This document shows positions 1 through 7,365 of a stretch of 20,076 nt of DNA, piece after piece. The stretch comes from Nitrososphaerota archaeon (GTDB lineage Archaea; Thermoproteota; Nitrososphaeria; Nitrososphaerales; UBA183), in assembly GCA_029785685.1 (NCBI GenBank), contig JAFLZE010000018.1, positions 1-20,076 on the forward strand, written 5' to 3'. The first letter of the stretch is position 1, and each line of letters starts with the position of its first letter. Both the position numbers and the translations under genes were made by a program. The notes under the pieces were generated by a model, which was not told the DNA's origin, did not search any database, and saw only the letters and a list, made by a program, of their open reading frames with translations.

Positions 1-163
1 CTATCTCCAGTACGCGCTTCCGCTCTCTCCTGTCAAGGAGGGCGAACTCTCCGGTCGTCCCCAGCGGGAACAAGCCGTCGACCCCCCCATCGATGAGGTA
101 GTCTGTGAGTTCACGTAGTCTTCCTTCGTCCACCTCCCCGTTCTTGTCGAACGGGGTAGGCAT
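1..163 (-). CDS. DapA/KDG-aldolase family protein, N-terminal part
   Basis: Partial gene running off the left edge. The visible residues begin MPTPFDKNGEVDEG and continue to LFPLGTTGEFALL. This is the N-terminal strand and the GTTGE phosphate/carboxylate-binding loop of the dihydrodipicolinate synthase/N-acetylneuraminate lyase superfamily (class I aldolases with a TIM barrel and a Schiff-base lysine further on). Archaeal members include both DapA and 2-keto-3-deoxy-sugar-acid aldolases, and the fragment is too short to choose. The start is uncertain. The only ATG is at 163, but family-like residues (LRGIWSP) continue upstream in frame to about 196, before a TGA at 203-205, so a rare CTG start near 196 is possible. 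It lies downstream of the cyclase gene on the same strand and is probably co-transcribed with it. Confidence 0.8.
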   Translation of the reverse strand, partial: MPTPFDKNGEVDEGRLRELTDYLIDGGVDGLFPLGTTGEFALLDRRERKRVLEI

Positions 164-209
164 GGGCGACCAGATGCCGCGGAGCTCAAGCGCCAGCGCC
201 CATCATCTC

Positions 210-875
210 CTATAGAGGGTACGCCATGGCCCTGGCAGGAGCCCCGTCGCACCCCCCGATCTTTATGGGGAGGCAGACGAAGAAGACGCGCCTTCCCACC
301 AGCCCCGCAAGCCCTTCGGCGAGCGACTCGATGATAGGTATCCCGTGCGACAGAAGGGTCAGGTGCGCCACCGGGCGGGGAGCACCGAACCCCTCGACCG
401 AAAGATAGTCGATCCCGACCGCCTTGACCCCCTTCTTCACCAGCCAGTCGGCGGCGTCCCCTCCGAGGTAGGTGTACCTCCGCCTCGCCTTGGGGTCGCG
501 CCACCTCCTGCTGAATCCTGTGTAGATCAGGACTACGTCCCCCGCCCGGGCTGACGAAGCATGCCGTTGGAGGTCGGAGCCGGCTATGGCGGACCCCGGG
601 GGCAGGTCGGACACGTCGACCACCTCCGCTTCCCCTACAAAGCTTTCGACAGAAAGCTCGTCTAGCGCCTTCCCTCCCTTGACGAAGTGGGCGGGAGCGT
701 CGACGTGCGTCCCCGTGTGCGACCCTAGCCTCATGACAGAAAGGTTGACTCCGTCCTTTGCGAGCGTCTTGTACTTCGAGATCCTCGGGACCGCGTCGCC
801 CACGTAGAACGTCATGCCGTTTTCGATGGTCTGGGTGAGGTCCACCGCGCTCCCCGTGCTGACTGTCACTGACAT
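210..875 (-). CDS. Cyclase family protein (kynurenine-formamidase-like metal hydrolase)
   Basis: A 221-residue protein of the cyclase/kynurenine formamidase family (PF04199-type). These are metal-dependent hydrolases that open amide or lactone-like substrates. The signature HTGTHVDAPAHF is clear near residue 52 and supplies the usual His/Asp metal ligands. DLTQTIENGMTFYVGD at the N-terminus and GIDYLSVEG with a later histidine-containing segment (SHGIPIIE) also fit. I chose the ATG at 875 because family homology begins just after it (VDLTQTI). The open frame extends to 1121 but there overlaps the divergent glycosidase gene and carries no family features. No signal peptide is seen, so it is probably cytoplasmic. 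Substrate unknown. The downstream aldolase-family gene hints at sugar-acid or amino-acid catabolism (inference). Confidence 0.85.
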   Translation of the reverse strand: MSVTVSTGSAVDLTQTIENGMTFYVGDAVPRISKYKTLAKDGVNLSVMRLGSHTGTHVDAPAHFVKGGKALDELSVESFVGEAEVVDVSDLPPGSAIAGSDLQRHASSARAGDVVLIYTGFSRRWRDPKARRRYTYLGGDAADWLVKKGVKAVGIDYLSVEGFGAPRPVAHLTLLSHGIPIIESLAEGLAGLVGRRVFFVCLPIKIGGCDGAPARAMAYPL

Positions 876-954
876 GGAAGCGCAGGCCCGGAGACGGGTA
901 ATACGCCTTTTCGCGGAACGAAATACGTAAGAGAAACTGAACCCTGAGTTGAGC

Positions 955-2061
955 ATGGACCTTATACGGAGGTTCTCGTTCGGGGTGAATCTCGACGACA
1001 CCTGGAGGTATTCGGGGGTGTCTGAGCCGAAGTCGATTATCTTTCCGCACCTGCTTTCCCTGAGCCTTAGAGAAAGAGGCAGATTCGAGAAGGTAGAGGA
1101 AGCCACCATCAAGCTGCGCAACCAGGCGATACCTCAGGACGAAGCCGACAGGGCTTCGCTCGCCCTCGCTGACAGCCTTCGGTCCATAGGCGCTGACTTC
1201 GTCAGATGCTGGTTCCCATGGAGGTTCTTTGAACCGGTCCCCGTCCCCGAGGCCGACCTTGGCTCGCTGCTTGACTCGGGGTACGAGAGATGGCCGACTG
1301 ACGGGTTGGTCAGGGCTCTCGTTGAACAGGGCATATCCGTCCTGCCCGTACTCGCCTGTGGTTACGAGCGCATGCTGCCGCACGGGCTGAGCCCGGACGC
1401 GGGAGAAGAAGAGTACCTGAAGAGGGCCGAGACACATGCGAGGGCGCTGGTCAGGCACTACAGGGGGAAGATCAGCACCTGGCAGATAGAGAACGAGCCC
1501 AACTGGTGGGCGATGCACGAGGTGGGAGGGTGGCGCACGGGGGCGTCCTGGCTCGAGGGGCCGGGCTTCAGGGACGCGCTCCTCAAAGTCCTCAACGATG
1601 CGGTCCACGAAGAGGACCCGCAGGCCAGGACCATGACCAACCTCGAGGCTGACGAGGAGAAGCTGGAGGTAGCGGAGTTCGCGAAATACTGCGACATCGT
1701 GGGACTCGACTTCTACCCGAACTACAAGGCTTCGGAACCCGTCGACGCGGCCGTGATCAGGAGGGCTCAGGACGTGTCCAAGGAGACTGGCAAGCCGGTG
1801 ATGATCGCGGAGACAGGATATCCGAGCGGCCCGTCGCTGCTTGGTTACAGCGAGAAGAAGCAGGCGGACTACGTCCAAAGGGTCATGAGAGAGGCCTTCT
1901 CGCTGGAGGGAGTCACGGGTATAGGCATCTGGAGGTACCTCGACACCTCCTGGTCTTCGTTCCCGCCGCAGGAAAACCATTTCGGGCTGATAGACGAGAA
2001 GGAGGGCCCGAAGGAAGCCTGGTACAGATACGGCCAAGCCCTGAAGGAACTGAAGGGCTAA
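955..2061 (+). CDS. Glycoside hydrolase, clan GH-A type (TIM barrel)
   Basis: A 368-residue protein with the two-glutamate layout of clan GH-A retaining glycosidases. WQIENEPNWW (about residue 180) carries the acid/base Glu after Asn-Glu-Pro, and VMIAETGYPSG (about residue 283) carries the nucleophile Glu at the end of strand 7. FVRCWFPWRFFEP near residue 85 resembles strand 2 of the barrel, and the C-terminus (GIGIWRYLDTSW, NHFGLIDEKEGPKEAWY) matches the usual last strand of GH5/GH39/GH53-like enzymes. There is no signal peptide or membrane anchor, so it probably acts in the cytoplasm on imported oligosaccharides or a glycolipid. The ATG at 955 follows an AT-rich box (919-928) at about 25-30 bases, fitting a leaderless transcript; a TTG two codons upstream is possible. 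Family and substrate cannot be fixed from sequence alone. Confidence 0.82.
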   Translation: MDLIRRFSFGVNLDDTWRYSGVSEPKSIIFPHLLSLSLRERGRFEKVEEATIKLRNQAIPQDEADRASLALADSLRSIGADFVRCWFPWRFFEPVPVPEADLGSLLDSGYERWPTDGLVRALVEQGISVLPVLACGYERMLPHGLSPDAGEEEYLKRAETHARALVRHYRGKISTWQIENEPNWWAMHEVGGWRTGASWLEGPGFRDALLKVLNDAVHEEDPQARTMTNLEADEEKLEVAEFAKYCDIVGLDFYPNYKASEPVDAAVIRRAQDVSKETGKPVMIAETGYPSGPSLLGYSEKKQADYVQRVMREAFSLEGVTGIGIWRYLDTSWSSFPPQENHFGLIDEKEGPKEAWYRYGQALKELKG

Positions 2062-2085
2062 GGGCGTCTGGGGTAGGGCTTCAAT

Positions 2086-2095
2086 TCTTTTAACT
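2086..2095 (+). promoter_or_regulatory. TATA box of the tRNA-Ala gene
   Basis: The AT-rich element TTCTTTTAAC stands about 26-35 bases before the first base of the tRNA, the normal archaeal TATA distance. It follows the glycosidase stop codon (2061) and is the only such box in the short gap. Confidence 0.55.
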
Positions 2096-2148
2096 GCAGG
2101 TTCCCAGGCAGGGCCCAAGAGGGCCGGTCGTCTAGTCTGGTAGGATAC

Positions 2149-2164
2149 AGCGGAGCGCGTCCAG
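2149..2164 (+). other. Non-canonical tRNA intron (position 27/28)
   Basis: A 16-base intron. The bulge-helix-bulge element can be read directly. A 4-bp central helix pairs GGAT (2143-2146) with GTCC (2159-2162). Three-base bulges ACA (2147-2149) and AGT (2163-2165) lie beside it, and an inner GCG/CGC hairpin (2150-2152 with 2156-2158) has a GAG loop. Cutting after the second base of each bulge joins C27 to T28 and completes the five-pair anticodon stem. An outer helix is not evident, so the motif is of the relaxed type. Confidence 0.75.
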
Positions 2165-2174
2165 TCCCTTGGCA

Positions 2175-2187
2175 AAGAAATCCAGAC
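2175..2187 (+). other. Canonical tRNA intron (position 37/38)
   Basis: A 13-base intron at the usual archaeal site. The anticodon stem TCCC/GGGA is the outer helix. TTGG (2169-2172) pairs with CCAG (2182-2185) as the 4-bp central helix, with three-base bulges CAA (2173-2175) and ACT (2186-2188). Cutting after the second base of each bulge gives the loop TTGGCAT. The intron is too short for an inner helix. Confidence 0.72.
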
Positions 2188-2249
2188 TGGGAGAGGTCGG
2201 GGGTCCAAATCCCCCCCGGTCCACTATCCCTGGAGTTTGGAACCCTCCG

Positions 2250-2258
2250 TTATATCGC
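2250..2258 (+). promoter_or_regulatory. Possible TATA box for the integrase-like remnant
   Basis: GTTATATCG lies about 22-28 bases before the ATG at 2278, consistent with a leaderless archaeal transcript. It may be a relic, since the gene behind it is truncated. Confidence 0.35.
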
Positions 2259-2277
2259 CCCAGGAACCGGGTCATCA

Positions 2278-2543
2278 TGTTCCCGAGCCGGTCCCCGTAC
2301 GCCCACCTGCTGGAAGAAGACGAGAACTTCCGGAGATGGTACGAGAACACCGGGCGCGGCTCCCCGACCACTGCTGCGATTTCGTATTACCTGGCTGTCA
2401 ACGGCGGCGGTCAGCAACAGGTCGTGGCTCTCGCCCAGGTTGTGATGGTCGCCCCGCGAGGGACTATGACGTTTTCGGTCAACCCCTCCTTTCAGAGCGT
2501 TGGAATGGTGACTTCGTACGGAAACGTTTGGTGGAGTTCCTAA
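2278..2543 (+). pseudogene. Integrase/tyrosine-recombinase-like N-terminal remnant
   Basis: An 88-codon frame from ATG 2278. Residues 10-32 (AHLLEEDENF, then RRWYENTGRGSPTTA) resemble the start of the SAM-like core-binding domain of archaeal XerA/phage-type integrases. Those normally continue into a helical YLRRL-type segment and a catalytic domain of 250 or more residues. Here the resemblance stops near residue 32. The rest (AISYYLAVNGGGQQQ onward) is not recognisable, and the frame ends at 2543 with no catalytic Arg, His or Tyr boxes. I read it as the broken 5' end of an integrase gene. Its place 54 bases behind a tRNA is where archaeal integrase genes often sit. It could also be an unrelated small protein. 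Confidence 0.5.
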
Positions 2544-2709
2544 CGGAACACTTTCCGTCTCTGCTGTTTGGTTCATAGGAAAGTACGCATAAGCTGGCCA
2601 ACGAACCCGCTTCGCATGGGGGTGGAATCCTATTCAGGAGTGCCATCCGCAACTGAAGACGAACAATTGAAGCGACCTGTTAGGAAGAAATTCAAGGAGT
2701 TTCGTTGGG
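2544..2709. other. Intergenic stretch without recognisable gene
   Basis: Between the integrase remnant and the stress-protein promoter. I see no coding frame with family features, no RNA gene and no strong hairpin. It may be eroded sequence of the integrase gene. Confidence 0.4.
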
Positions 2710-2725
2710 TGTAACTGTAGTTACT
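2710..2725. promoter_or_regulatory. Palindromic operator, copy 1 (stress-protein promoter)
   Basis: TGTAAC-TGTA-GTTACT: a 6+4+6 palindrome with one mismatch in the last base. It directly abuts a TATA-like TTTAATAC (2725-2732), so a bound protein would cover the BRE/TFB side of the promoter. The same core occurs at 10521-10536 and 11909-11924. Confidence 0.7.
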
Positions 2726-2776
2726 TTAATACGACCCCTTGTTGGCACCTGCACAATTCCACAAGAGAAGAGAGCC

Positions 2777-3193
2777 TTGGTCAGCAAATTCTTGGTCGGA
2801 TACGATGGGTCAGCACAGGCCGGGCGTGCGCTTGATTTCGTCGTTGGCATCGCCTCACAGAACGAAGGCTCCGAGATTCACATTGCGTATGTGGTCCAGA
2901 AACCAGCGGGAGCCCCCGATCCCATCCCCGACGAATTGCTGGAATCGTTAAGGAAATCAGGGAAAGAAACGCTTGTGAACGCTGAGCGAGTGGTCAAGAA
3001 GAACCTGATTGACGCTATAATCTATCTTGAAATGGGGAATCCTGGGGAGAAGCTCATGGAACTCGCCAGCAGGTTGAACCCAGATCTGGTAGTGCTCGGG
3101 ACCCTCCGGCACTCCGCGTCAGAGAGGCTTTTGGGGACCGTGTCTTCGCATTTCCTGAAGTCCCGGGCCTACCCGGTCCTTATTGTTCCCTGA
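2777..3193 (+). CDS. Universal stress protein (UspA family)
   Basis: A 138-residue single-domain Usp. KFLVGYDGSAQAGRALDFV is the first strand and helix with the conserved Asp, and DLVVLGTLRHSASERLLGTV near the C-terminus is the nucleotide-binding loop. In ATP-binding members that loop reads G-x2-G-x9-G-S/T. Here the second glycine is Arg111, so ATP binding is uncertain. The frame is open from 2705, but those first codons contain the palindrome and TATA box, so they must be promoter. I chose TTG 2777, preceded by a purine-rich AGAGAAGAG and directly followed by the usual VSKFLVGYDGS start. It converges on the six-gene membrane complex and shares its operator, suggesting joint control. Such proteins are soluble dimers that bind nucleotides or modulate transporters. 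Confidence 0.88.
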   Translation: MVSKFLVGYDGSAQAGRALDFVVGIASQNEGSEIHIAYVVQKPAGAPDPIPDELLESLRKSGKETLVNAERVVKKNLIDAIIYLEMGNPGEKLMELASRLNPDLVVLGTLRHSASERLLGTVSSHFLKSRAYPVLIVP

Positions 3194-3199
3194 TTCGGG

Positions 3200-5266
3200 T
3201 CAGCCAACAGCGAGTAGGATGTAGATGAGTACGAAGACAAAGGCAGCCATGATGTAAATCAAATAGAGACCGAGCTTTCCTGGCATTACCTTCTTGCTAG
3301 TGTAAGCCGACAACCACAATGCCCACCTGGCGAGGACGTCGTAGAACTTCTTGAAGACATCTAAGACTTCGAGGTCCACGACGTACTCTTCTGGCGACCT
3401 GATGATTGGGCGCTGAACTCCGCCAACCTGGACCACAGTCTCTTTGGTCCTGAAAAGGAACCTAAGCATTATGCGGATGGGGGTACTGTAGCCGAAGGAG
3501 TTGTAGAGTCCCGTCCCATCGCTGGACTGAGCTGACCCTGCGAACCAACCTTCTGTGCGCCGAACCTTCGGCCCCAAGCCAAGGGGCCTGATCCTCACGC
3601 CCCCGGCGACAAGCAGAACCCCCAGCAGAACGAGAACGAACGCCACGGCCGTGAACGTCGGGGAGAAGCCTCCGAACGGGCTTCCTGACAGTATCACGAA
3701 GGGTGAAGGCACCCCCAGTAGGCCGGTGACGAACATACCGAACGGGTTTGTCCCCAGGGTCCGGGACACAGCATTTGAGGCGAGTAGGAACACCCCTGGA
3801 GCTGCGACACCTGTCGCGATGATTAACGCAGCGAAGTACACAAGGCTGCCCATAATCGAGAGACCCCCGTTGGTGCCATGTTTCCCACTAGCGGTCGCCA
3901 ACTTCCGTGGCCACAGTATCCCGAACCCGTAGGCTTTCGTCATTGTAACAACGATTATCCCTGCTGCCAGCGCGACCACCCCGCCCACCAGGGTCCCGAC
4001 AATCTGGCTCGTCAGGTCCCCGAACCTGAAGGATTGGAAAAGCGCCTCTAGGATCATCCATTCTGAGACGAACCCCGCAAGCGGAGGCACGGCGGCCAAG
4101 GACAAGGCCGTGAATATGCTTGTGAAACCAAGAGATGGCCTCTCGTCAGGTGGCAATGGATTACTGCTGCCCAGGTCGAAGCTTCCCCTCAGCTTGCTGA
4201 CCCACCCGTTGGTGAGGAAAAGCGACGCCTTGGCAATAGAGTGGGCGAAGGCATGGAAAAGGGCGGCAACAAGGGCGAAGTCCGCGAGCAAGGTCAGGTT
4301 GTAGTAGGAGGCGACCATGTACGACCCTATGGCTACGACGATCATCCCGTTGTTTTCTATCGTGCTGTAGGCGGGCAAACCTTTCGAGTGTTCCGAGACC
4401 GAGCTGAAGAGCGCTCCAAGGAGGGCTGAGACCCCGCCGATGGTCAGGGCCAGCCACCCCCACCAGAGCTCGTACTGTCCGAGCTGGGACACGACGTCGA
4501 TGATGCCGTAGACCCCCATCAATGTGAGCGTCGCGGATAGGAGCGCAGAGGCGTTCGACGGGGCGCTAGAGTGGGCGATAGGGAGCCACTCGCTCATATG
4601 GAAGGGAGCCAATCCCATCTTCAGGCCGAATCCGACAAGCGCAGTGACGAAGATCCAAGAGCCCAGTGGTGAGATGATTCTCGCTACGTCGGGTCCCATG
4701 AAGTCGAAGGTGCCTGCTGCTGAGAAGAGTCCGGAGAATGCAAGCATGATGAACACGCTGCTCCCTTCCCCGAAGGCGAGGAAGAGGTAGGCAGCATTTC
4801 TCACACCTTCCCTGTCGCCTTTCCCCTGCAGTATCATGAAGAAGGAGGCGATTGTCATCGACTCCCAACCTATCAGAAACGTGATGGCGTCGCCGCTTAC
4901 CAGCACGAAGACCATCGACAGGATGGTGAGTAGCAGGAGAGACGAGAGCGACTTGGGGTAGTCGTCATCGTACTTTACCGAGTACAAGCATGTCCCGAGC
5001 CAGACAAGTGAGGAGATCAGGAGGAAGTACGAGTTGAATTGGGAGACCTGCAGTTGGGCGAAGCTCGATGATGTGACCTTCCAAAGGTCGATGGAAGTCG
5101 TCCCTCCAGAGATTAGGACGGTGAGCGAGAGTATTGTGCTCAACGCAGAGCCCACAACCCCCAGGAGATATGCCGCCCTCTTCGAAATCAGCCCGAGGAA
5201 GAAACCCGCACCGAAGGTCACCAAAGTCCCAAAGAGGAGCCCTGCCACTACGCCAACCGCGGTCAT
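3200..5266 (-). CDS. Ehr complex antiporter-like subunit (HyfB/NuoL-like)
   Basis: A 688-residue polytopic membrane protein of the Mrp/NuoL/HyfB family that moves cations in group-4 hydrogenases and complex I. The key charged residues are present: Glu135 in GWESMTIASFF, Lys216 in GFGLKMGLAPFHMSEWLP, His223 and His232, Lys295, and His342/Lys346 in HAFAHSIAKASLF. A C-terminal extension with an amphipathic stretch (PEEYVVDLEVLDVFKKFY) and a last membrane helix is typical of HyfB. ATG 5266 overlaps the stop of the preceding gene as ATGA; codons upstream to 5341 lack membrane character. It is the last gene of the complex and ends 7 bases from the convergent stress-protein gene. With the HyfF-like subunit, two pumping modules are predicted. 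Inner-membrane location is certain by family; the ion (H+ or Na+) is unknown. Confidence 0.9.
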   Translation of the reverse strand: MTAVGVVAGLLFGTLVTFGAGFFLGLISKRAAYLLGVVGSALSTILSLTVLISGGTTSIDLWKVTSSSFAQLQVSQFNSYFLLISSLVWLGTCLYSVKYDDDYPKSLSSLLLLTILSMVFVLVSGDAITFLIGWESMTIASFFMILQGKGDREGVRNAAYLFLAFGEGSSVFIMLAFSGLFSAAGTFDFMGPDVARIISPLGSWIFVTALVGFGLKMGLAPFHMSEWLPIAHSSAPSNASALLSATLTLMGVYGIIDVVSQLGQYELWWGWLALTIGGVSALLGALFSSVSEHSKGLPAYSTIENNGMIVVAIGSYMVASYYNLTLLADFALVAALFHAFAHSIAKASLFLTNGWVSKLRGSFDLGSSNPLPPDERPSLGFTSIFTALSLAAVPPLAGFVSEWMILEALFQSFRFGDLTSQIVGTLVGGVVALAAGIIVVTMTKAYGFGILWPRKLATASGKHGTNGGLSIMGSLVYFAALIIATGVAAPGVFLLASNAVSRTLGTNPFGMFVTGLLGVPSPFVILSGSPFGGFSPTFTAVAFVLVLLGVLLVAGGVRIRPLGLGPKVRRTEGWFAGSAQSSDGTGLYNSFGYSTPIRIMLRFLFRTKETVVQVGGVQRPIIRSPEEYVVDLEVLDVFKKFYDVLARWALWLSAYTSKKVMPGKLGLYLIYIMAAFVFVLIYILLAVG

Positions 5267-5994
5267 GGCGGCGCCTCCTTCCTCAGCCTCCCAGCGGCCA
5301 GAAGCAACCCCTCCAGGATCTGAACAGGAGAAGGCGGGCATCCAGGGACGGTGACATCAACCGGAATCACCTCCCTCACTGATGAGACAAACCCTTCAGT
5401 CCCTCTGAAGATGCCGCCGCTGATGGCACAGGCTCCTACCGAAATGACTAGCTTTGGTTCTGGCATGCTTTCGTACGTCCTCTTGAGGACATCCACCATC
5501 GCTGGATTGAGGGCTCCGACCACCAGCAGGGCGTCGGCATGCTTGGGGGAGTTTGTCAGCGAAATTCCGAGCCTCGTAAGGTCATAGTATGGATTGGAAA
5601 GGTTCAGCACCTCTAAATTGCAGGCGTTGCACGACCCGACGTCTATCATTAGGGCGTGGAGCGACCTTCCGAAAATCTGCTTCGCGCTCTTCACATTTTG
5701 CAGGGCGACACTTGCCTGGAGGGCTCGGGTCTTGTCGATGTTTCCATCTTCGAATGAGAACCCTGCCGATGAGCAAAGGCGGCAGTAGACGCACATTCCA
5801 AGGTCTATCTTCCTCTCTTGCGAGTTGATTGCGCTCGTTGGACAGCCCTTCTCGCCCCCCGGCCAATCTGCATGTTGAGTGGCCATGGGTGGCTGAGAGC
5901 TTTGAGGAATCTCTTCACTTGTGGGGGGTGTCCTAGGATATCTCGTAGTGAGGACACCTTTCTTCAACCCGCGGAGGACCCAAATCTTTGGCAT
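5263..5994 (-). CDS. Ehr complex small subunit with fused ferredoxin domain (HyfI/NuoB-like)
   Basis: A 243-residue protein. The C-terminal half is a NuoB/HyfI small subunit holding a [4Fe-4S] cluster: Cys122 and Cys125 (DVGSCNACNLEV), Cys189 (SVGACAISGG) and Cys219 (VPGCPPSP), all four retained. The N-terminal part carries one ferredoxin-type cluster: Cys51-Pro (KGCPTSAI) and Cys68, Cys71, Cys74 (GMCVYCRLC). This is half of a usual 2[4Fe-4S] domain, the cluster formed by the fourth cysteine of the first motif and the first three of the second. Related complexes encode the ferredoxin part (HyfH/HycF) separately, so this is a fusion. It should pass electrons along the peripheral arm. Start ATG 5994 lies 9 bases after the large-subunit stop. 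The first 40 residues are not recognisable. Confidence 0.88.
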   Translation of the reverse strand: MPKIWVLRGLKKGVLTTRYPRTPPTSEEIPQSSQPPMATQHADWPGGEKGCPTSAINSQERKIDLGMCVYCRLCSSAGFSFEDGNIDKTRALQASVALQNVKSAKQIFGRSLHALMIDVGSCNACNLEVLNLSNPYYDLTRLGISLTNSPKHADALLVVGALNPAMVDVLKRTYESMPEPKLVISVGACAISGGIFRGTEGFVSSVREVIPVDVTVPGCPPSPVQILEGLLLAAGRLRKEAPP

Positions 5995-6003
5995 CTTCGA
6001 CTC

Positions 6004-7365
6004 TCACCTGTCTGAATCGGCGAATGAAAGGCCGAAGCTTTCGTAAGCGAACTGGAAGTCCGTGAAGACGTTCCCTTGGAGGCTCTTGGCGAACGGGAGC
6101 CAATTCACCAGGGAAGGAGGGCGGATGTGCAGATTGCTTATCCTGCCTCGGTTGTCAACCTGAACCACCTGTATCAAGTCGCCGCTGGGACTTTCAATCC
6201 TGCAGAAGGCGAAATCCTCCGGAAGTCTATCCTGGGAGGACCGTTTAGGACTAGTCCGTGGCCCTGGTCCGTCACCCGGCATCCTGTCGAGGAGTTCCCT
6301 CAAAGCTATGGTGCTGGATTCGATTTCCTTCACCCTCACCATAGTCCTAGCCATGGTGTCCTCACCCGACTCGGTCTCCAGGTTGACGTAGATGTCCCTG
6401 TACGGCTCGATGGGGTAGGTCAGTCTGTCGTCCCACTGCAGGCCCGACCCGCGAGCTGCGGGGCCGACGGAACCGAGTACGATTGCGTCGCCTCTCGAAA
6501 GCTTCGCCGTGCCCTGAAGCCTGTCGAGGAAGATCCTCGAGGAAAGGAAGTACTCAACAAGCTTAGAGAACTCTCCTGCAACCGTCCTGATTTCACTGAC
6601 GAGCTGAGTGCGCTCTTCCTTGGCCAGGTCATAGCGCACACCCCCGAGAGTGTTGATTCCGAAAAGATACCTGTGGCCGAAATACTTGGAATTCGACCGC
6701 AGAATCCTCTCTCTTAGGGCGTGCGTCTGTGTCGCGGCCACGTTCTGTGATGCTGCTTCGGCGAGGCGACCAAACACATACAAGTGATTGTAGATGCGTT
6801 CGAGCTCAATGGCCGCTGCCCTAGTCCACCTGGCTTTCGACGGAACCTCGAGGCGCAGGGCACCTTCTACGGCGGTCACGAAGCAGGTGGAGTACGAAGC
6901 CGAGAAGTTGCCTGCCGACCTCTCAATAAGAAGCAATGCGTCCTGGGGTAGCTTGCCTAGCGCCGCCTGTTCGACTCCCCTCTTCTTGAAATTGGTTTGT
7001 GGGACAACCTTGAGGACCCGTTCTCCGTAAGTCACCAGTTTGAATCCTCCCGCTTCGGGCACACCTGAACTCACGGGCCCATATTGGAACTCGAATACGC
7101 CGTACCCCTCTACTTTGCCTCCGGCTTCCAACTCGAGTGGAATCCCCAACTTCGTTTCACTCCCTCTAAGGAGGGCGCCGAATTCCTCCCCAAGCGTCGG
7201 CGGCAGGTCGCTGAGGATGGTCTTGTTGTTCTCTATATCAGAGAGGAGCGCATGCGTCCGATTGCCGGCACGGAAAATCGACGAAATCTGCATGTTCTCT
7301 CGAAGGCTTTCCACGTTCCGTCGCTCGATACGGGCGGCATCCAGTTCTGACGACGTTCCACTCAT
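6004..7365 (-). CDS. Ehr complex large subunit lacking [NiFe] ligands (HyfG/HycE, NuoC-NuoD-like)
   Basis: A 453-residue protein with a NuoC-like N-terminal part (residues 1-85) fused to a NuoD/hydrogenase-large-subunit domain, as in HycE/HyfG. The family line is seen in YGPVSSGVPEAGGF, YGERVLKV and IELERIYNHLYVFGRL. Both nickel-binding motifs are gone. Where hydrogenases have RxCGxC the protein has ERSAGNF (148-154). Where they have DPCxxC before the C-terminus it has LSFADSDR (446-453). With no cysteine at these places it cannot hold a NiFe centre. It fits the described energy-converting-hydrogenase-related (Ehr) complexes. Start ATG 7365 overlaps the upstream stop as ATGA; the frame upstream to 7467 lies inside the previous gene. 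What replaces hydrogen chemistry is unknown. Confidence 0.9.
   Translation of the reverse strand: MSGTSSELDAARIERRNVESLRENMQISSIFRAGNRTHALLSDIENNKTILSDLPPTLGEEFGALLRGSETKLGIPLELEAGGKVEGYGVFEFQYGPVSSGVPEAGGFKLVTYGERVLKVVPQTNFKKRGVEQAALGKLPQDALLLIERSAGNFSASYSTCFVTAVEGALRLEVPSKARWTRAAAIELERIYNHLYVFGRLAEAASQNVAATQTHALRERILRSNSKYFGHRYLFGINTLGGVRYDLAKEERTQLVSEIRTVAGEFSKLVEYFLSSRIFLDRLQGTAKLSRGDAIVLGSVGPAARGSGLQWDDRLTYPIEPYRDIYVNLETESGEDTMARTMVRVKEIESSTIALRELLDRMPGDGPGPRTSPKRSSQDRLPEDFAFCRIESPSGDLIQVVQVDNRGRISNLHIRPPSLVNWLPFAKSLQGNVFTDFQFAYESFGLSFADSDR

Larger units (their letters stand above)
2121..2223 (+). tRNA. tRNA-Ala (anticodon GGC) with two introns
   Basis: The 103-base gene folds as a tRNA only after two introns (2149-2164 and 2175-2187) are removed, giving exactly 74 bases. 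Acceptor stem: 2121-2127 with 2216-2222, including the G3-U70 wobble that identifies alanine tRNA; discriminator A at 2223. D arm: stem GTCT/GGAT with GG in the loop. Anticodon arm: C2148+TCCC (2165-2168) pairs with GGGAG (2189-2193) around the loop TTGGCAT, anticodon GGC at 2171-2173. Variable region 2194-2198; T arm GGGGG-TCCAAAT-CCCCC (2199-2215). CCA is not encoded. Both introns are flanked by bulge-helix-bulge-like elements. The gene lies between the glycosidase and an integrase-like remnant, so its 3' end is a plausible integration site. The fold was made by hand. Confidence 0.85.

Noticed and set aside
1..2208. A 735-codon open frame on the minus strand
   Set aside because: It covers the tRNA and lies opposite or out of frame with three genes that have clear family motifs; its own sequence is Arg/Pro-rich and shows no family. 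It is a by-product of GC-rich codon use.
2237..2578. A 113-codon plus-strand frame overlapping the integrase-like remnant
   Set aside because: No family features; the alternative frame carries the integrase-like N-terminus and a better placed TATA box.
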